This document shows positions 20,401 through 28,806 of a DNA stretch of 64,000 bases, piece after piece. The DNA comes from Xenorhabdus miraniensis. Lineage in GTDB: Bacteria > Pseudomonadota > Gammaproteobacteria > Enterobacterales > Enterobacteriaceae. A model generated the notes under the pieces. That model did no database searches and was not told the origin of the DNA. It saw nothing but the letters and a program-made list of their open reading frames with translations. Location of the stretch: assembly GCF_002632615.1 (NCBI RefSeq), contig NZ_NITZ01000023.1, forward strand, positions 5,284 to 69,283. The letters are read 5' to 3'. Position numbers and translations under genes: made by a program. Position 1 is the first letter of the stretch, and every line of letters begins with the position of its first letter.

Positions 20401-23400
20401 GGGAGGGCATTCATTACTCGCCGCACAGTTGATCGCAAAAATCCGCAGTTCGATGCAGATCAATTTGCCTCTGCGTGCAATTTTCGATGCCCCAACGATT
20501 ACTCAGTTGGCCCAAAAAATTGATGGATTGCTGGACAATAGCGTAAATCAGGCTTCCCCAACTCACACTGAGAGGACATCAGATTTACTCTCCTGCGCGA
20601 TTTCACGTGTTGCACCTTTATCATTTGCTCAAGAGCGATTATGGTTCATTTCCCGACTGCAACCAAATTCGCCGCTATACAATGTTCCTATCGCCTTTGT
20701 CTTAGAAGGTCTGTTAGACAAGCCTGCATTCGTTCGGGCATTTCATGAATTGTTGGTATCTCATGAAGTTTTCCGTTCAACGATTAATCAGGAGAATGAG
20801 CAACCTGCGCTGCATATCAGCGCCAACGCCCCTGATATCTTGCAATTTGTTGATGGTAAAGCGTTCGCCAATGATCAGCACTGGTTGCATAATCTCAATA
20901 TGTCGTTGCAAAGCGAAGCAATCCAACCTTTCGATATTGAGCATGGGCCACTTATTCGGGCCAGCTTGATAGAGATAAGCGCCACTCGCAATGTCTTTTT
21001 CATGAATGTTCATCATCTGATCTGGGATGGCTGGTCACGTACCCTCTTCCTGCATGAACTTGGACAACGATACAGCGCTATCATCGACAACAGATCGATC
21101 CCCATCGATAAGCAAGGACTGTGTTATAGCGAATTCGCTACTTGGCAACGTCAGTATCTCGCTAATCCAGATCTTCAACATCAGGCAGATTATTGGCGCA
21201 CTAAGCTATCCGGTGCCCCGGATTATTTAGCCTTGCCAACCGACTATACACGTCCGGCACAACTGGGTTATCACGGAAAAGTACTCAACTCCCGGATACC
21301 TTACGAAACCTATATGCAATTACGTAAATTAGGCGAACAGAGCGGTGCCACTTTATTTATGATGCTGCTTACCGCCTATAAGGCCCTGTTGTTCCGTCTG
21401 ACCACCCAAGAAGATCTTGTTGTCGGCGTTCCCATCGCTAACCGGCATTATCAAGGAGTTGAAAAAACCATTGGCCTGTTTGTTAACACCGTCGCTATCC
21501 GCAGCCAGTGTGCTCCTGAGATGCCATTCAGCCAATTCTTGGAAGTCGTCAAGGACAATACACTGGATGCTTATGAACATCAGGATATTCCGTTTGAACG
21601 AGTCGTGGAAATCTGTCAGGCTAAGCGCGGGCTTAACCAGCATCCGGTGTTTCAAACTATGTTTGATATGCAAAACGAAAATGAATGGCAACTGGATTTG
21701 CCTGATGTAAAAACCACGTTCTTCGAAGTCGACACGCAAATCGCCCGCTTTGATCTATTACTTGCCGTTAAAGAAGATAGCCACGGACTTGAGCTTGCTT
21801 TTGAGTATTCGACAGAACTGTTCCGTGAAGAGTCTATCCGTCACTTTGCTGACAGTTTCACTAACTTACTTCAGGCAATCTCGAACACGCCAAAACTGGC
21901 GCTGGCAAGCATACCGCTGCAAACAGGTTCGTTGTCCATGCCTATGACATCAATATCTAAGGCCGAAGGTAATGTTGTGTCGATCTTCAGGCAACAAGTC
22001 AACGCTAATCCTGATGCCATTGCACTCATCGCAGGAGAACGCTCAATCAGTTATGCTGAATTAGATGCAAAATCATCAGAACTTGCAGACTTCCTGCAAC
22101 TCAAAGGCGTTTCGTATGAAACACCGGTCGGTATGTTGTTACGCCCTTCGCCAGAAGCCATTGTCACGATTCTGGCAATACTTAAAGCGGGGGGAATGTA
22201 CGTCCCTGTTGATAATGACTATCCAATAGAAAGAATTAATCTCATCCTGAACGATGCGAAAGTGCGATGTCTGATTACTGACAATGACACAAAGGACAAA
22301 TGTAAAGCGTTTGAGGGTGAAATCATCTATCTAAACTCAATTAACGAGTTGCCTTACGCTGAAGGTGCCATTTCTGAAGCTATCTCTGAGCAGATAGAGA
22401 TAAAGCAGGACAATCTGGCCTATGCTATTTATACCTCCGGTTCCACAGGCCTGCCCAAAGGCGTTTGTGTTGAACACCAAAGTATTATAAGGCTGGTGAA
22501 AGAAAACGGTTTTCTGGATATATCGCCAGAAGATCGGATTGCTCTCGCATCCAGTCTGGCATTCGACGCTGCCACATTTGAGATTTGGGGAGCACTACTC
22601 AACGGTGCTACGTTGGTCATTTTGGATAAAACAACCGTGCTGGACCCTCACAAATTGTTCTCCGCCATTCGTGAAGCGTCTCTCAGCGTGATGTGGTTAA
22701 CATCCAGCCTATTCAATCAACAAATCTCCGCTGTCCCGGATATGTTCCGGCCATTGCGTGCTCTCATTATTGGTGGTGAAGCCTTGAGCGTTCCGCATAT
22801 CCGAGAATTGTTAAATAGCGGAAAAGGGCCAGAAAAACTCATTAACGGTTATGGACCAACCGAAAATACCACTTTCTCAACAACATATGATATTACCAAC
22901 CATAAGAATGACTTCGTACGAGGAATTCCTATCGGGCGCCCAATCAATAACACTTGTGCCTTTATTCTGGATAAGCAATTAAACCCATGCCCTGTCGGTG
23001 TTGTCGGTGAATTGTATTTCGGGGGACAAGGTCTGGCTCGTGGTTATCTCAACCGACCAGAGTTAACCCGCGAGCGCTTTATTGAACTTCGCACAACAGA
23101 TAACCTCTCTTTGCGATTGTACAAAAGTGGTGACTATGCCCGATATCTCTCCAGCGGTGATATTGAATATCTCGGCCGAGCAGATGATCAAGTGAAACTT
23201 CGTGGTTTTAGGATCGAATTAGGGGAAATTGAAGCCGCCATGCTGACATATCCCGGCATTCACGCCGCAGTTGTTGTCATGCTCCAAGAGGAAAAGGGTG
23301 ATAAAGAGCTGGCCGCTTACTTTTGTACCAATGTAACGCCAACACCTGAATGGATCAGACAGCTCCGACAAGCACTTTCAACACGTATTCCAGAATTTAT

Positions 23401-24505
23401 GATCCCGGCATCTTTTACGCCTGTTGATGAGATCCCGCTCAACGCGTCTGGCAAACTTGAGCGCCGTCGTTTACCTGCGGTTTCTCGTCTGCAACTCAAA
23501 GACAATGCTTACCAAGCACCTCGTACGCATATTGAGCGAGCGTTAACCGAGTCTTTCCAGGAGGTTTTGGGACTGGAGCAAGTAAGTATTACCGATAATT
23601 TCTTCCAGATTGGAGGCCACTCATTACTCGCCTTGCGACTTATTGTCGCTATCGAAAATAAGTTGGGTAAGCCTGTACAAATCATAGATATTTTCCAGCA
23701 CCCAACACCAAAAGAGCTGGCAAAAATCTTTGATGAAGTGACGCTGGGTCCAGACAAAGAAATCTTGTTAACCATTTCAGAAACGGATTCCGATGAAGCT
23801 ATTTTCCTTGTGCATCCTGTTTTTGGTTTGGCGTTTCCATATCTTGCCCTGAGTAAACGTATGTCGGGCAAACGTATCTTTGGATTAAATAACCCTACCT
23901 TTGGTCAAAAACAGGGGCGTTTTATCAGTATAGAACAACAAGCTGAGCACTATGTTGCAGCAATTCGCAAAGTACAACCCAACGGGCCTTACCATTTAGG
24001 AGGATGGTCTTATGGTGGCGTAATTGCTTATGAAATGGCTCAACAGTTGCGTACCATGGGTCAAGAGGTTGAAATGCTTGTCCTGATAGATAGTTTCTTT
24101 GCATCAAATCGCCATTGGCAACAACCTGATGAGATCGCGTTGAACGACTTTATGTCTAAGGAGGGCGTTGATCCTGAGAGTACATTTGGTAAAGCGTTCT
24201 CGGTTGAGTTACAGCACAATCCAGAATTGCTGATGAACTATCAGCCGCGTCCTTACGTGGGTCGGGTCGTACTGATACAAGCGTCACAGAAACGAGAGCA
24301 CAACAATCCGCTTATTTTTGACAATCTTGTTAATCATTGGGAAGCGTTAGTTGAGGGTGAATTTAGCACCTATCGCATTAACGCTACCCATGATGATATT
24401 TTTAAGGAAGATAATATCGAGGAAACAGCGGATATCCTCAAACAGGTATTTGCCCAACAAGGTGCTTTATCTGAAACCAATATACTCATCAGTGAAACAG
24501 AGTAA
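14465..24505 (+). CDS. Three-module NRPS with luciferase-like monooxygenase insert: A-T-C-A(LLM)-T-C-A-T-TE
   Basis: A 3346-residue synthetase. A1 (1-520; YTSGSTGRPKG near 160) has hand-read pocket V-D-W-C-V-S-Q-A-D-K, like known beta-alanine codes lacking Asp235. T1 (LGGHSLL near 571). C1 (636-1070; HHLITDGW near 769). A2 (1090-1930) reads D-I-L-Q-L-G-V-I-W-K, one change from a known glycine code. After its RGFRIELGEIE motif it is interrupted at about 1540-1880 by a flavin-dependent luciferase-like monooxygenase (WTPERHFHAVGGQFPNPSVL, GLAFASGWNP) before resuming at NGKVDRK (1922). T2 near 1979. C2 (2051-2480; HHLIWDGW). A3 reads D-A-F-W-I-G-G-T-F-K, a valine code. T3 near 3050. The thioesterase (3110-3346) has Ser in GGWSYGG and His near 3310. 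Predicted backbone: beta-Ala-Gly-Val, with oxidation at Gly. Confidence 0.9.
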   Translation: MMEHISCSKRQLVVELFERSAECHANKPALISAHDTLTFNQLNQHANQLASFLSKKGITKGDPVLFCYERGANAIISLIALLKMGAFYVPVNPDFPSDRIAMVAEDAQTHFALTDTATSQALDGLDIDVINTSTLTQLDHFPTENPGTILSETDIAWIIYTSGSTGRPKGVMGTHLGMINRLEWMWQAQPFQPDEVCFQNTAFTTVDSFWEIFGPLCQGVPLQLLPDNVVKDANLLVPALARYSIYRICLVPSYLSTMLTIFPDLGQRVPTTKLWVVSGESLIIDICKRFYDSMPDGWLSNQYGLTESCADVTYFDTRSLPFTQYESAGEFSVPIGRPINNVHLFVLDEKMVQTPIGIEGELYIGGDSVSAGYLRQHELTQQRFIPIVPDSDISRQLGFHGILLRTGDRAAWRQDGELAYLGRGDDQVKMNGYRIELGEIESVLQRHPDVQDSAATVQRNSQGHQRLTAFVTIKPDAIARSHTILAEIRQLVVARLPAYMVPGLISFLDAIPKTNSGKLDRKALEHLVVDVLALSPDKYVAPSGKTEIWLSHHWSKLLDITTISADTNFFTLGGHSLLATQLLSAINKQFGMELSLRRFFQAPTIRALATQIDSASKTEHRSEIVIPRQAISEKYPLSFPQQRLWFLSQLMPDSAVYHIPIAFELNGTLDIKRLQQAFVHAAKYHPLLRARFMQEHNQVVQVLANAMTELKVQHCEELANLDRASLQTELAQLLSIEATHTMDLENEGGLRATLFQIHEQKHYLALTFHHLITDGWSLSLYLRQLGEAYNVQCEEKTSLSTPQDISYFDFAVWQQTQIMSSDINKQLDYWKAHLQDSDALLPLPTDMPRPKSTTYRGALHQSRISKETLESIKQLGLKQGASPFMSLIAVFSCLLARYSGREDIIVGTPAANRHYPGVENVFGLFVNTVVIRSGCRGELTFPALLEQVRDTTLTAFENQDVPFEKVVEILQQERDLSFNPIFQVMFDYQHRDELRLQMQGIHSQPLLVDSNSSRFDLSMTVLEDDDGAQIKLEYSTDLFQSATIKRFCANFNTLLDAIVQQPNAALYTHSITNTEENRTLSQWNETSADFDPARNVSEIFSQQASIRGDAIAVVCKDQQLSYTELDNRSNQLAHYLRTKGAEPDKLVAVSLERSVDMVIALMAVMKSGAAYVPIDPAYPADRTEYMLTQSNAIVLITSASLKDQQNWPQDKTLLIDTNWPVIAESSNSALPVLSRPEDLAYVIFTSGSTGAPKGVQVIHRGLSNLLLDMQQRLRITAEDTLLSVTTISFDIAGLELYLPLISGGQLLIADKEEAADGERLAELITTSHCSMMQATPVTWRLLLEAHWQCPAGFKILCGGEALSEELAHSLVGTGAELWNVYGPTETTIWSTAERLYPDFDKITIGRPIANTTIYIFDNQMQPVPIGVIGNLYIGGAGLARGYHQRPDLTTERFIEHPSLGRLYFTGDVARFLADGRIEYLGRSDNQIKLRGFRIELGEIEQCLEQAPAVKQAVVVPVKGQSGDTSLVAHIIPKHEHTSTAMDFSLFYFSAGFETSAKESYQLYLESAKRADALNFKAIWTPERHFHAVGGQFPNPSVLGAAIAMITNKIQIRAGSVVLPLHNPIRVVEEWAVVDNLSNGRVGLAFASGWNPKDFALLPENFADRREIMTEHIETVKALWRGEAITVKDGIGNTGEVSVYPRPQQADLETWITAAGDPSTFVEAGKTGAHLLTHLLGQSVEVLQEKIALYRQTLREYGHNPAEKTITLMLHAFVWKDESDAVEICRKPFSDYLRAHLSLEKMAKSFGKEEMFETEEEAESIIELAFERYSKTSSLIGSVESCLNMVRQLKEIGVDEIACLVDFGIQSSLVLEGLDYLGQLQEKAKTLYSVDRNLLKEHMRSQLPDYMVPAHIIVDQSFPMTSNGKVDRKRLIKDTQKQGLIHIEEEERPAQTDTEHRLISLWSEVLGLEVRSIGANFFTLGGHSLLAAQLIAKIRSSMQINLPLRAIFDAPTITQLAQKIDGLLDNSVNQASPTHTERTSDLLSCAISRVAPLSFAQERLWFISRLQPNSPLYNVPIAFVLEGLLDKPAFVRAFHELLVSHEVFRSTINQENEQPALHISANAPDILQFVDGKAFANDQHWLHNLNMSLQSEAIQPFDIEHGPLIRASLIEISATRNVFFMNVHHLIWDGWSRTLFLHELGQRYSAIIDNRSIPIDKQGLCYSEFATWQRQYLANPDLQHQADYWRTKLSGAPDYLALPTDYTRPAQLGYHGKVLNSRIPYETYMQLRKLGEQSGATLFMMLLTAYKALLFRLTTQEDLVVGVPIANRHYQGVEKTIGLFVNTVAIRSQCAPEMPFSQFLEVVKDNTLDAYEHQDIPFERVVEICQAKRGLNQHPVFQTMFDMQNENEWQLDLPDVKTTFFEVDTQIARFDLLLAVKEDSHGLELAFEYSTELFREESIRHFADSFTNLLQAISNTPKLALASIPLQTGSLSMPMTSISKAEGNVVSIFRQQVNANPDAIALIAGERSISYAELDAKSSELADFLQLKGVSYETPVGMLLRPSPEAIVTILAILKAGGMYVPVDNDYPIERINLILNDAKVRCLITDNDTKDKCKAFEGEIIYLNSINELPYAEGAISEAISEQIEIKQDNLAYAIYTSGSTGLPKGVCVEHQSIIRLVKENGFLDISPEDRIALASSLAFDAATFEIWGALLNGATLVILDKTTVLDPHKLFSAIREASLSVMWLTSSLFNQQISAVPDMFRPLRALIIGGEALSVPHIRELLNSGKGPEKLINGYGPTENTTFSTTYDITNHKNDFVRGIPIGRPINNTCAFILDKQLNPCPVGVVGELYFGGQGLARGYLNRPELTRERFIELRTTDNLSLRLYKSGDYARYLSSGDIEYLGRADDQVKLRGFRIELGEIEAAMLTYPGIHAAVVVMLQEEKGDKELAAYFCTNVTPTPEWIRQLRQALSTRIPEFMIPASFTPVDEIPLNASGKLERRRLPAVSRLQLKDNAYQAPRTHIERALTESFQEVLGLEQVSITDNFFQIGGHSLLALRLIVAIENKLGKPVQIIDIFQHPTPKELAKIFDEVTLGPDKEILLTISETDSDEAIFLVHPVFGLAFPYLALSKRMSGKRIFGLNNPTFGQKQGRFISIEQQAEHYVAAIRKVQPNGPYHLGGWSYGGVIAYEMAQQLRTMGQEVEMLVLIDSFFASNRHWQQPDEIALNDFMSKEGVDPESTFGKAFSVELQHNPELLMNYQPRPYVGRVVLIQASQKREHNNPLIFDNLVNHWEALVEGEFSTYRINATHDDIFKEDNIEETADILKQVFAQQGALSETNILISETE

Positions 24506-24534
24506 TCAGTAACAAGGTAATAGCTAAAAACAAC

Positions 24535-24562
24535 TGCCCCACAGCCATTCTTCTGTGGGGCA
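24535..24562 (+). terminator. Hairpin after the NRPS genes
   Basis: TGCCCCACAG and CTGTGGGGCA form a perfect ten-pair stem with an eight-base loop, preceded by an A-rich stretch and followed by tatttataaattt. It lies between the NRPS stop and the MATE exporter, so exporter expression may be partly uncoupled from the synthetases. T-run is weak. Confidence 0.65.
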
Positions 24563-24591
24563 TATTTATAAATTTGAGCAAGGATGTAAAT

Positions 24592-26028
24592 TTGAATAGA
24601 TACCTTCGAATAAAAAATATGATTCAGCCCCCTGATTGGCTGGACGATATACGTTCCATTCTGATACTTGCGATTCCGTTAATTATTTCTCAATGTGCGC
24701 AAAGCGGAATTTTATTCATCGATACATTACTGATGGGGAAACTCGGCCCACAGGCATTGGCAGCAGGTGCATTGGCTATTTCGGCATTTTACTTATGCTA
24801 TATATTGTCATTCGGCGTCATCTCCGCTGCCGGCAACCTGGTTGCCATCTATCATGGCGCAGGCCGACGCCGTGATATTGTTTCTGCCATTCGTTGTGGA
24901 TTACTTCTTGCACTGCTTTTATCTTTTGGAATGGGAATACTCTTGTGGAATATTACCCCACTGATGTTGATGCTTGGACAACCACCAGATACAGTGGAAA
25001 TGGCTCAGGAATTTTTGTACATACTCGTTTGGGGGATGCCATTTGGCCTTTTATTTCTCGCATTGAGAGGATTCACCGCCGGCATTGGTAAACCGGGCCC
25101 TATTCCCTTCATTATGTTCAGTGCACTTATCCTCTCCGGTAGTTTAGGGTGGATTTTATCCAAAATGATGGGGATATGTGGTATCGCCATTGCTTCTGCC
25201 ATTACATATGGTTATATGGGAATTATATTCGTTGTGGTTCTATGCCTGCATCCCGACTACAAACGCTATCCAATCTTTACCCGATTAACCCGCAAAGACT
25301 TAGCTACCATGCCCGAACTCCTTAAAATTGGGATACCTACCGCGGGAACTCTTGGTCTGGAAAATAGCTTGTTTAATGGCTGTGCCTGGCTAATGGGCGC
25401 TTTAGGTGCTATCACGCTGGCTGCTCATCAAAGCCTCATGCAATTGGTCATCACAGGTTTCACTGTGCCACTGGGTCTGATGTATGCAGTTTCCATGCGT
25501 GCAGGGCAAGCTTCAGGTGCTGGAAACTGGCATAAAGTACGTAACTTATCCTGGATTGGAAATGCCTTAATCCTATTATGGTCATCATTGGCTATCTCAA
25601 TCTTATTGCTGATCCCAAATGAATTATTGTCCCTTTTTCTACCTTCAGATGTAAATCAGGCAACTGAGGCCAAAAATATAGCGTTAATGTTAGTGCCGTT
25701 TGCTGCCCTGCTATGCTTGCTGGATGGTTGGCAAACAATGGTATGTGGACTTCTCCGTGCTCTCAAGGATGCACAAGTTACGGTTATTATTTCTGGAGTA
25801 AGTTATTGGGGAATTGGATTACCCATCGCATGGTGGCTATCGCAATATTCTCTCGGCCCTGCGGGTGTATGGTGGGGCATGTGTACCGGATTGTTTATCG
25901 CTTGTCTTGTAATGCAAATCCGGTTGCGAATGCTGTTACGGCATCAGAAGACAACGTTCTCTGCAACAGCAAAATGCCCTGCTTCAAGAGCAACTGCATC
26001 CCTGCCTACAGCAGGACATGATTGCTAA
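24592..26028 (+). CDS. MATE-family efflux transporter with altered C-terminus
   Basis: A twelve-helix inner-membrane exporter of the MATE family, predicted to use a cation gradient. Family features are visible: SQCAQSGILFIDTLLMGKLG (helix 1-2) and GMPFGLLFLALRGFTAGIGK, with a matching second half (GALGAITLAAHQSLMQLVI). I prefer the TTG at 24592 as start, because AAGGA lies seven bases upstream; an upstream TTG at 24574 and an ATG at 24619 have no good site. It follows the NRPS genes on the same strand, so product export or self-protection is a natural inference. The last roughly 28 codons (after RLRMLLRH) are read out of frame through a fragment of another gene, so the native C-terminus appears replaced. 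Transport helices seem complete. Confidence 0.82.
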   Translation: MNRYLRIKNMIQPPDWLDDIRSILILAIPLIISQCAQSGILFIDTLLMGKLGPQALAAGALAISAFYLCYILSFGVISAAGNLVAIYHGAGRRRDIVSAIRCGLLLALLLSFGMGILLWNITPLMLMLGQPPDTVEMAQEFLYILVWGMPFGLLFLALRGFTAGIGKPGPIPFIMFSALILSGSLGWILSKMMGICGIAIASAITYGYMGIIFVVVLCLHPDYKRYPIFTRLTRKDLATMPELLKIGIPTAGTLGLENSLFNGCAWLMGALGAITLAAHQSLMQLVITGFTVPLGLMYAVSMRAGQASGAGNWHKVRNLSWIGNALILLWSSLAISILLLIPNELLSLFLPSDVNQATEAKNIALMLVPFAALLCLLDGWQTMVCGLLRALKDAQVTVIISGVSYWGIGLPIAWWLSQYSLGPAGVWWGMCTGLFIACLVMQIRLRMLLRHQKTTFSATAKCPASRATASLPTAGHDC

Positions 26029-26119
26029 CTCCAAGCCCATGCGGAACTTCTTAAGGTTGTTCGAACAAGTGATTCCCAGTGATGCCAGCATCGGTACATT
26101 TAAACAGTTATACGGATAA
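25943..26119 (+). pseudogene. Fragment of a sigma-54-dependent activator, out of frame with the MATE gene
   Basis: In the +1 frame relative to the exporter, the sequence encodes RQRSLQQQNALLQEQLHP, then DMIANSKPMRNFLRLFEQVI and PSDAS. This matches the linker and first helix of NtrC-type AAA+ activators just before the Walker A motif (pattern MI-x-x-S-x-x-MR-x-x-L-x-x-x-EQ-V-x-P-[ST]-DA). The Walker A motif does not follow; the frame ends shortly after at TAA. It overlaps the last part of the MATE gene, which implies a deletion or recombination joining the two. Confidence 0.6.
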
Positions 26120-26170
26120 GATTAAACAGCGTCTATATGTTTATGATGCTTGAAAAGCAGAAATGCCATA

Positions 26171-26198
26171 AGCTTCCGGTAACTTACTACCGGAAGCT
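26171..26198. terminator. Likely bidirectional terminator hairpin
   Basis: AGCTTCCGGTA and TACCGGAAGCT pair perfectly over eleven bases with a six-base loop, in the gap where the plus-strand NRPS/MATE region meets minus-strand pdxY. Flanks are A/T-rich (tataattta on one side). Confidence 0.65.
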
Positions 26199-26339
26199 GA
26201 ATATAATTTATACCCTTAATCTTTCAAGTTGCCGCTTTGCTGGCTGTGCTCACCCCATACATAATTTCTATGCTCGGAGATTCGTTCTTTTGCCGTTGTG
26301 CGACATACTGAAATTCACTGGGTATATCATCTTTAACGA

Positions 26340-27218
26340 TCAGTCAATTTGTGATGCGTTGAATTGATGTGTTGGTTTAACTATCTTATCTTGAGCAGCA
26401 ACGAGCTGTAATTCAAACTCCTCACTTTTTTGCGTTTCCAACATCACTTCATAAACTGCCGCTGCAATATGTTCTAATGCAGCTTGTAGTGCTACGTTTG
26501 TCAAAGATGGGCTTTTCAATAGATTGACGAGGAATAAGCCACTGGTTAAGTCACCAACACCAACTGGTTGACGCACTCCTGTATCAATCAATGGGCGACT
26601 AACATGCCAACTATGTTCTTTAGTCACTAAGAGCATTTCAAAACAATCTGTTCGGTAACCTGCACGGCTTAAGTGCTTAACTAACACTATCTTAGGGCCT
26701 TTTTCACATAATTCACGCGCTGCGGATATGGCTTGTTCTACATTTTCAATTTTCCGCATAGCCAGTGTTTCAAGTTCCAGTAAATTAGGCGCAATAATAT
26801 CACTGACGGGTAATACCTTCTCACAAAAAAATTCAGCAACACCGGATGCAACAATACATCCCTTTTCTGGGTGTCCCATGACAGGATCGCAGAAATACCA
26901 TGCTTCAGGATTAGCTTTCTTAACCTGCTTCACAATATCGAGAATATGATTCCCCTGCTCCGCAGAGCCGATATAACCACTCAGAACAGCATTGCAGGAT
27001 GCCAATTTATCAATTTCGCTAATCCCCCGCACAATTTCTGTCAGATGTTCTGGCGGCATTACACACCCACGCCATTGAGGATATTGGGTATGGTTAGAAA
27101 ACTGCACCGTATTTAATGGCCATACGTTCACTCCCATACGCCTCATAGGAAAAACAGCCGCGCTGTTTCCCGCATGACCAAAGACTACATGAGACTGAAT
27201 TGAAAGAATATTTTTCAT
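26340..27218 (-). CDS. pdxY: Pyridoxal kinase PdxY
   Basis: A 292-residue ribokinase-fold kinase of the PdxY/PdxK family that phosphorylates pyridoxal in the PLP salvage pathway, close to the 287 residues of E. coli PdxY. The start [20 protein letters not shown], the substrate-side [14 protein letters not shown], the [10 protein letters not shown] segment and the anion-hole motif [12 protein letters not shown] are all present. It lies downstream of tyrS and pdxH on the same strand, the order known in E. coli (pdxH-tyrS-pdxY). A strong hairpin after tyrS separates it, so it may have its own promoter in the 27219-27277 gap. Confidence 0.95.
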   Translation of the reverse strand: MKNILSIQSHVVFGHAGNSAAVFPMRRMGVNVWPLNTVQFSNHTQYPQWRGCVMPPEHLTEIVRGISEIDKLASCNAVLSGYIGSAEQGNHILDIVKQVKKANPEAWYFCDPVMGHPEKGCIVASGVAEFFCEKVLPVSDIIAPNLLELETLAMRKIENVEQAISAARELCEKGPKIVLVKHLSRAGYRTDCFEMLLVTKEHSWHVSRPLIDTGVRQPVGVGDLTSGLFLVNLLKSPSLTNVALQAALEHIAAAVYEVMLETQKSEEFELQLVAAQDKIVKPTHQFNASQID

Positions 27219-27277
27219 TATAAGGCCTAATTTATATTTTAAGATCCGTGAGTAGCTGATAAAGATGCCAGATACTT

Positions 27278-27303
27278 AAAGGGCAACATCACTGTTGCCC
27301 TTT
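27278..27303 (-). terminator. tyrS terminator
   Basis: A perfect eleven-pair stem (AAAGGGCAACA with TGTTGCCCTTT, loop tcac) directly after the tyrS stop. It ends in a T-run on the minus strand. Confidence 0.8.
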
Positions 27304-27320
27304 AATAACATCTTTATGAA

Positions 27321-28592
27321 TTATTTCCAGTCGATAAGGCAATAATGTTTTTTACCACGACGTAACAAAGTATAACGCCCGAACAAACGATCACTGTCCG
27401 TAAATACATACATAGGCTCAGATTGTTTTTCGCCATTGATGGAAACTGCATTGGAACTGATCATAGTACGCGCTTGCCCACGGGAAGGAACAAACTCAGC
27501 AGAAACCAGGACTTGTTGCAAATCAGCCCCATTTTCAAGTTCAATCGCTGGCATACCGTCTTGAGCCAGTTGAGCAAAGTCATCTTCAGTCAAATCAGCC
27601 ACAGCACCGGAGAATAAACTCTCAGTAATACGCTTAGCCGCAGCAAGACCTACTTCTCCATGCACTAATTTGGTGACTTGCTCCGCCAATATATACTGAG
27701 CACGTGGTGCCTTACCGCTATTTTTATCTTCTTCTTCCAGTGCATTAATTTCTTCAATGCTCATGAAAGTAAAGAATTTCAGGAAACGGTAAACATCTGC
27801 ATCTGCTGTGTTAATCCAGAACTGGTAGAATTTGTACGGACTGGTTCTCTTCGGATCCAACCAAACTGCCCCACCTTCAGTCTTACCGAATTTAGTGCCA
27901 TCTGATTTAGTGATCAGTGGCACTGTCATACCAAACACTTGTTTCTGGTGTAAACGACGAGTCAAATCAATACCTGAAGTAATGTTGCCCCACTGATCCG
28001 AACCACCAATCTGCAATTCAACACCATATTTTCCATTCAGGTTAGCAAAGTCATAGGACTGTAACAGGTTATAAGAAAATTCTGTGTAGGAAATACCAAC
28101 ATCATCGCGATTTAAACGTTGCTTCACCGCTTCTTTGTTGATCATCTGATTAACGGAAAAATGCTTACCAATATCACGCAGGAAAGCCAGCACATCCATT
28201 TTACCAAACCAATCATAGTTATTGGCTAACTCTGCACCATTTTCACCATCAAAACTAAGGAATGGCGAAACCTGCTTGCGAATTTTTTCAACCCATTCTT
28301 TGACTGTTTCTTCTGTGTTTAATTTGCGTTCAGTTGCTTTAAAGCTAGGATCGCCAATCAAACCTGTCGCACCACCGACCAACGCAATAGGCTTATGCCC
28401 AGCAAGTTGGAATCGTTTTAAACACAGCAAGGGAACCAGATGACCCAAATGCAAGCTGTCAGCGGTAGGATCGAAGCCACAATAGAGAGAAACCGGACCT
28501 TGCGCCAGTCTCTCAGCTAACGCCTCTTCATCCGTTACCTGGGCAACAAGGCCCCGCTCTTGCAGTTGTTTTATCAGGTTATTGCTAGACAT
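27321..28592 (-). CDS. tyrS: Tyrosyl-tRNA synthetase
   Basis: A 423-residue class I aminoacyl-tRNA synthetase charging tRNA-Tyr. The HIGH-type motif appears as HLGHLVPLL (near 48), the tyrosine pocket as [20 protein letters not shown] and the KMSKS-type loop as [14 protein letters not shown]-terminal S4-like RNA-binding domain holds [21 protein letters not shown] start it at ATG 28592 ([10 protein letters not shown]), where GGAG lies six bases upstream, rather than at the ATG 12 nt earlier. It matches E. coli TyrS closely over its whole length. Confidence 0.97.
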   Translation of the reverse strand: MSSNNLIKQLQERGLVAQVTDEEALAERLAQGPVSLYCGFDPTADSLHLGHLVPLLCLKRFQLAGHKPIALVGGATGLIGDPSFKATERKLNTEETVKEWVEKIRKQVSPFLSFDGENGAELANNYDWFGKMDVLAFLRDIGKHFSVNQMINKEAVKQRLNRDDVGISYTEFSYNLLQSYDFANLNGKYGVELQIGGSDQWGNITSGIDLTRRLHQKQVFGMTVPLITKSDGTKFGKTEGGAVWLDPKRTSPYKFYQFWINTADADVYRFLKFFTFMSIEEINALEEEDKNSGKAPRAQYILAEQVTKLVHGEVGLAAAKRITESLFSGAVADLTEDDFAQLAQDGMPAIELENGADLQQVLVSAEFVPSRGQARTMISSNAVSINGEKQSEPMYVFTDSDRLFGRYTLLRRGKKHYCLIDWK

Positions 28593-28806
28593 TAATGACT
28601 CCATCGGTTTGTATACTTTACCTATATATCTATATAAGTATCTCGTTATAAATCACGTGCTATAGCATAAAACGCCAGTAATATAAGTGCCAGTATTAAA
28701 AACGGTAATTACCCCCTTTACCTTTCAAATCACTGCATTATTGACTGCAATTCGAAGGTCATTGAGGTTCATTCGGTACAGGGCATTTTGTAATAAGGCA
28801 AGGTTG

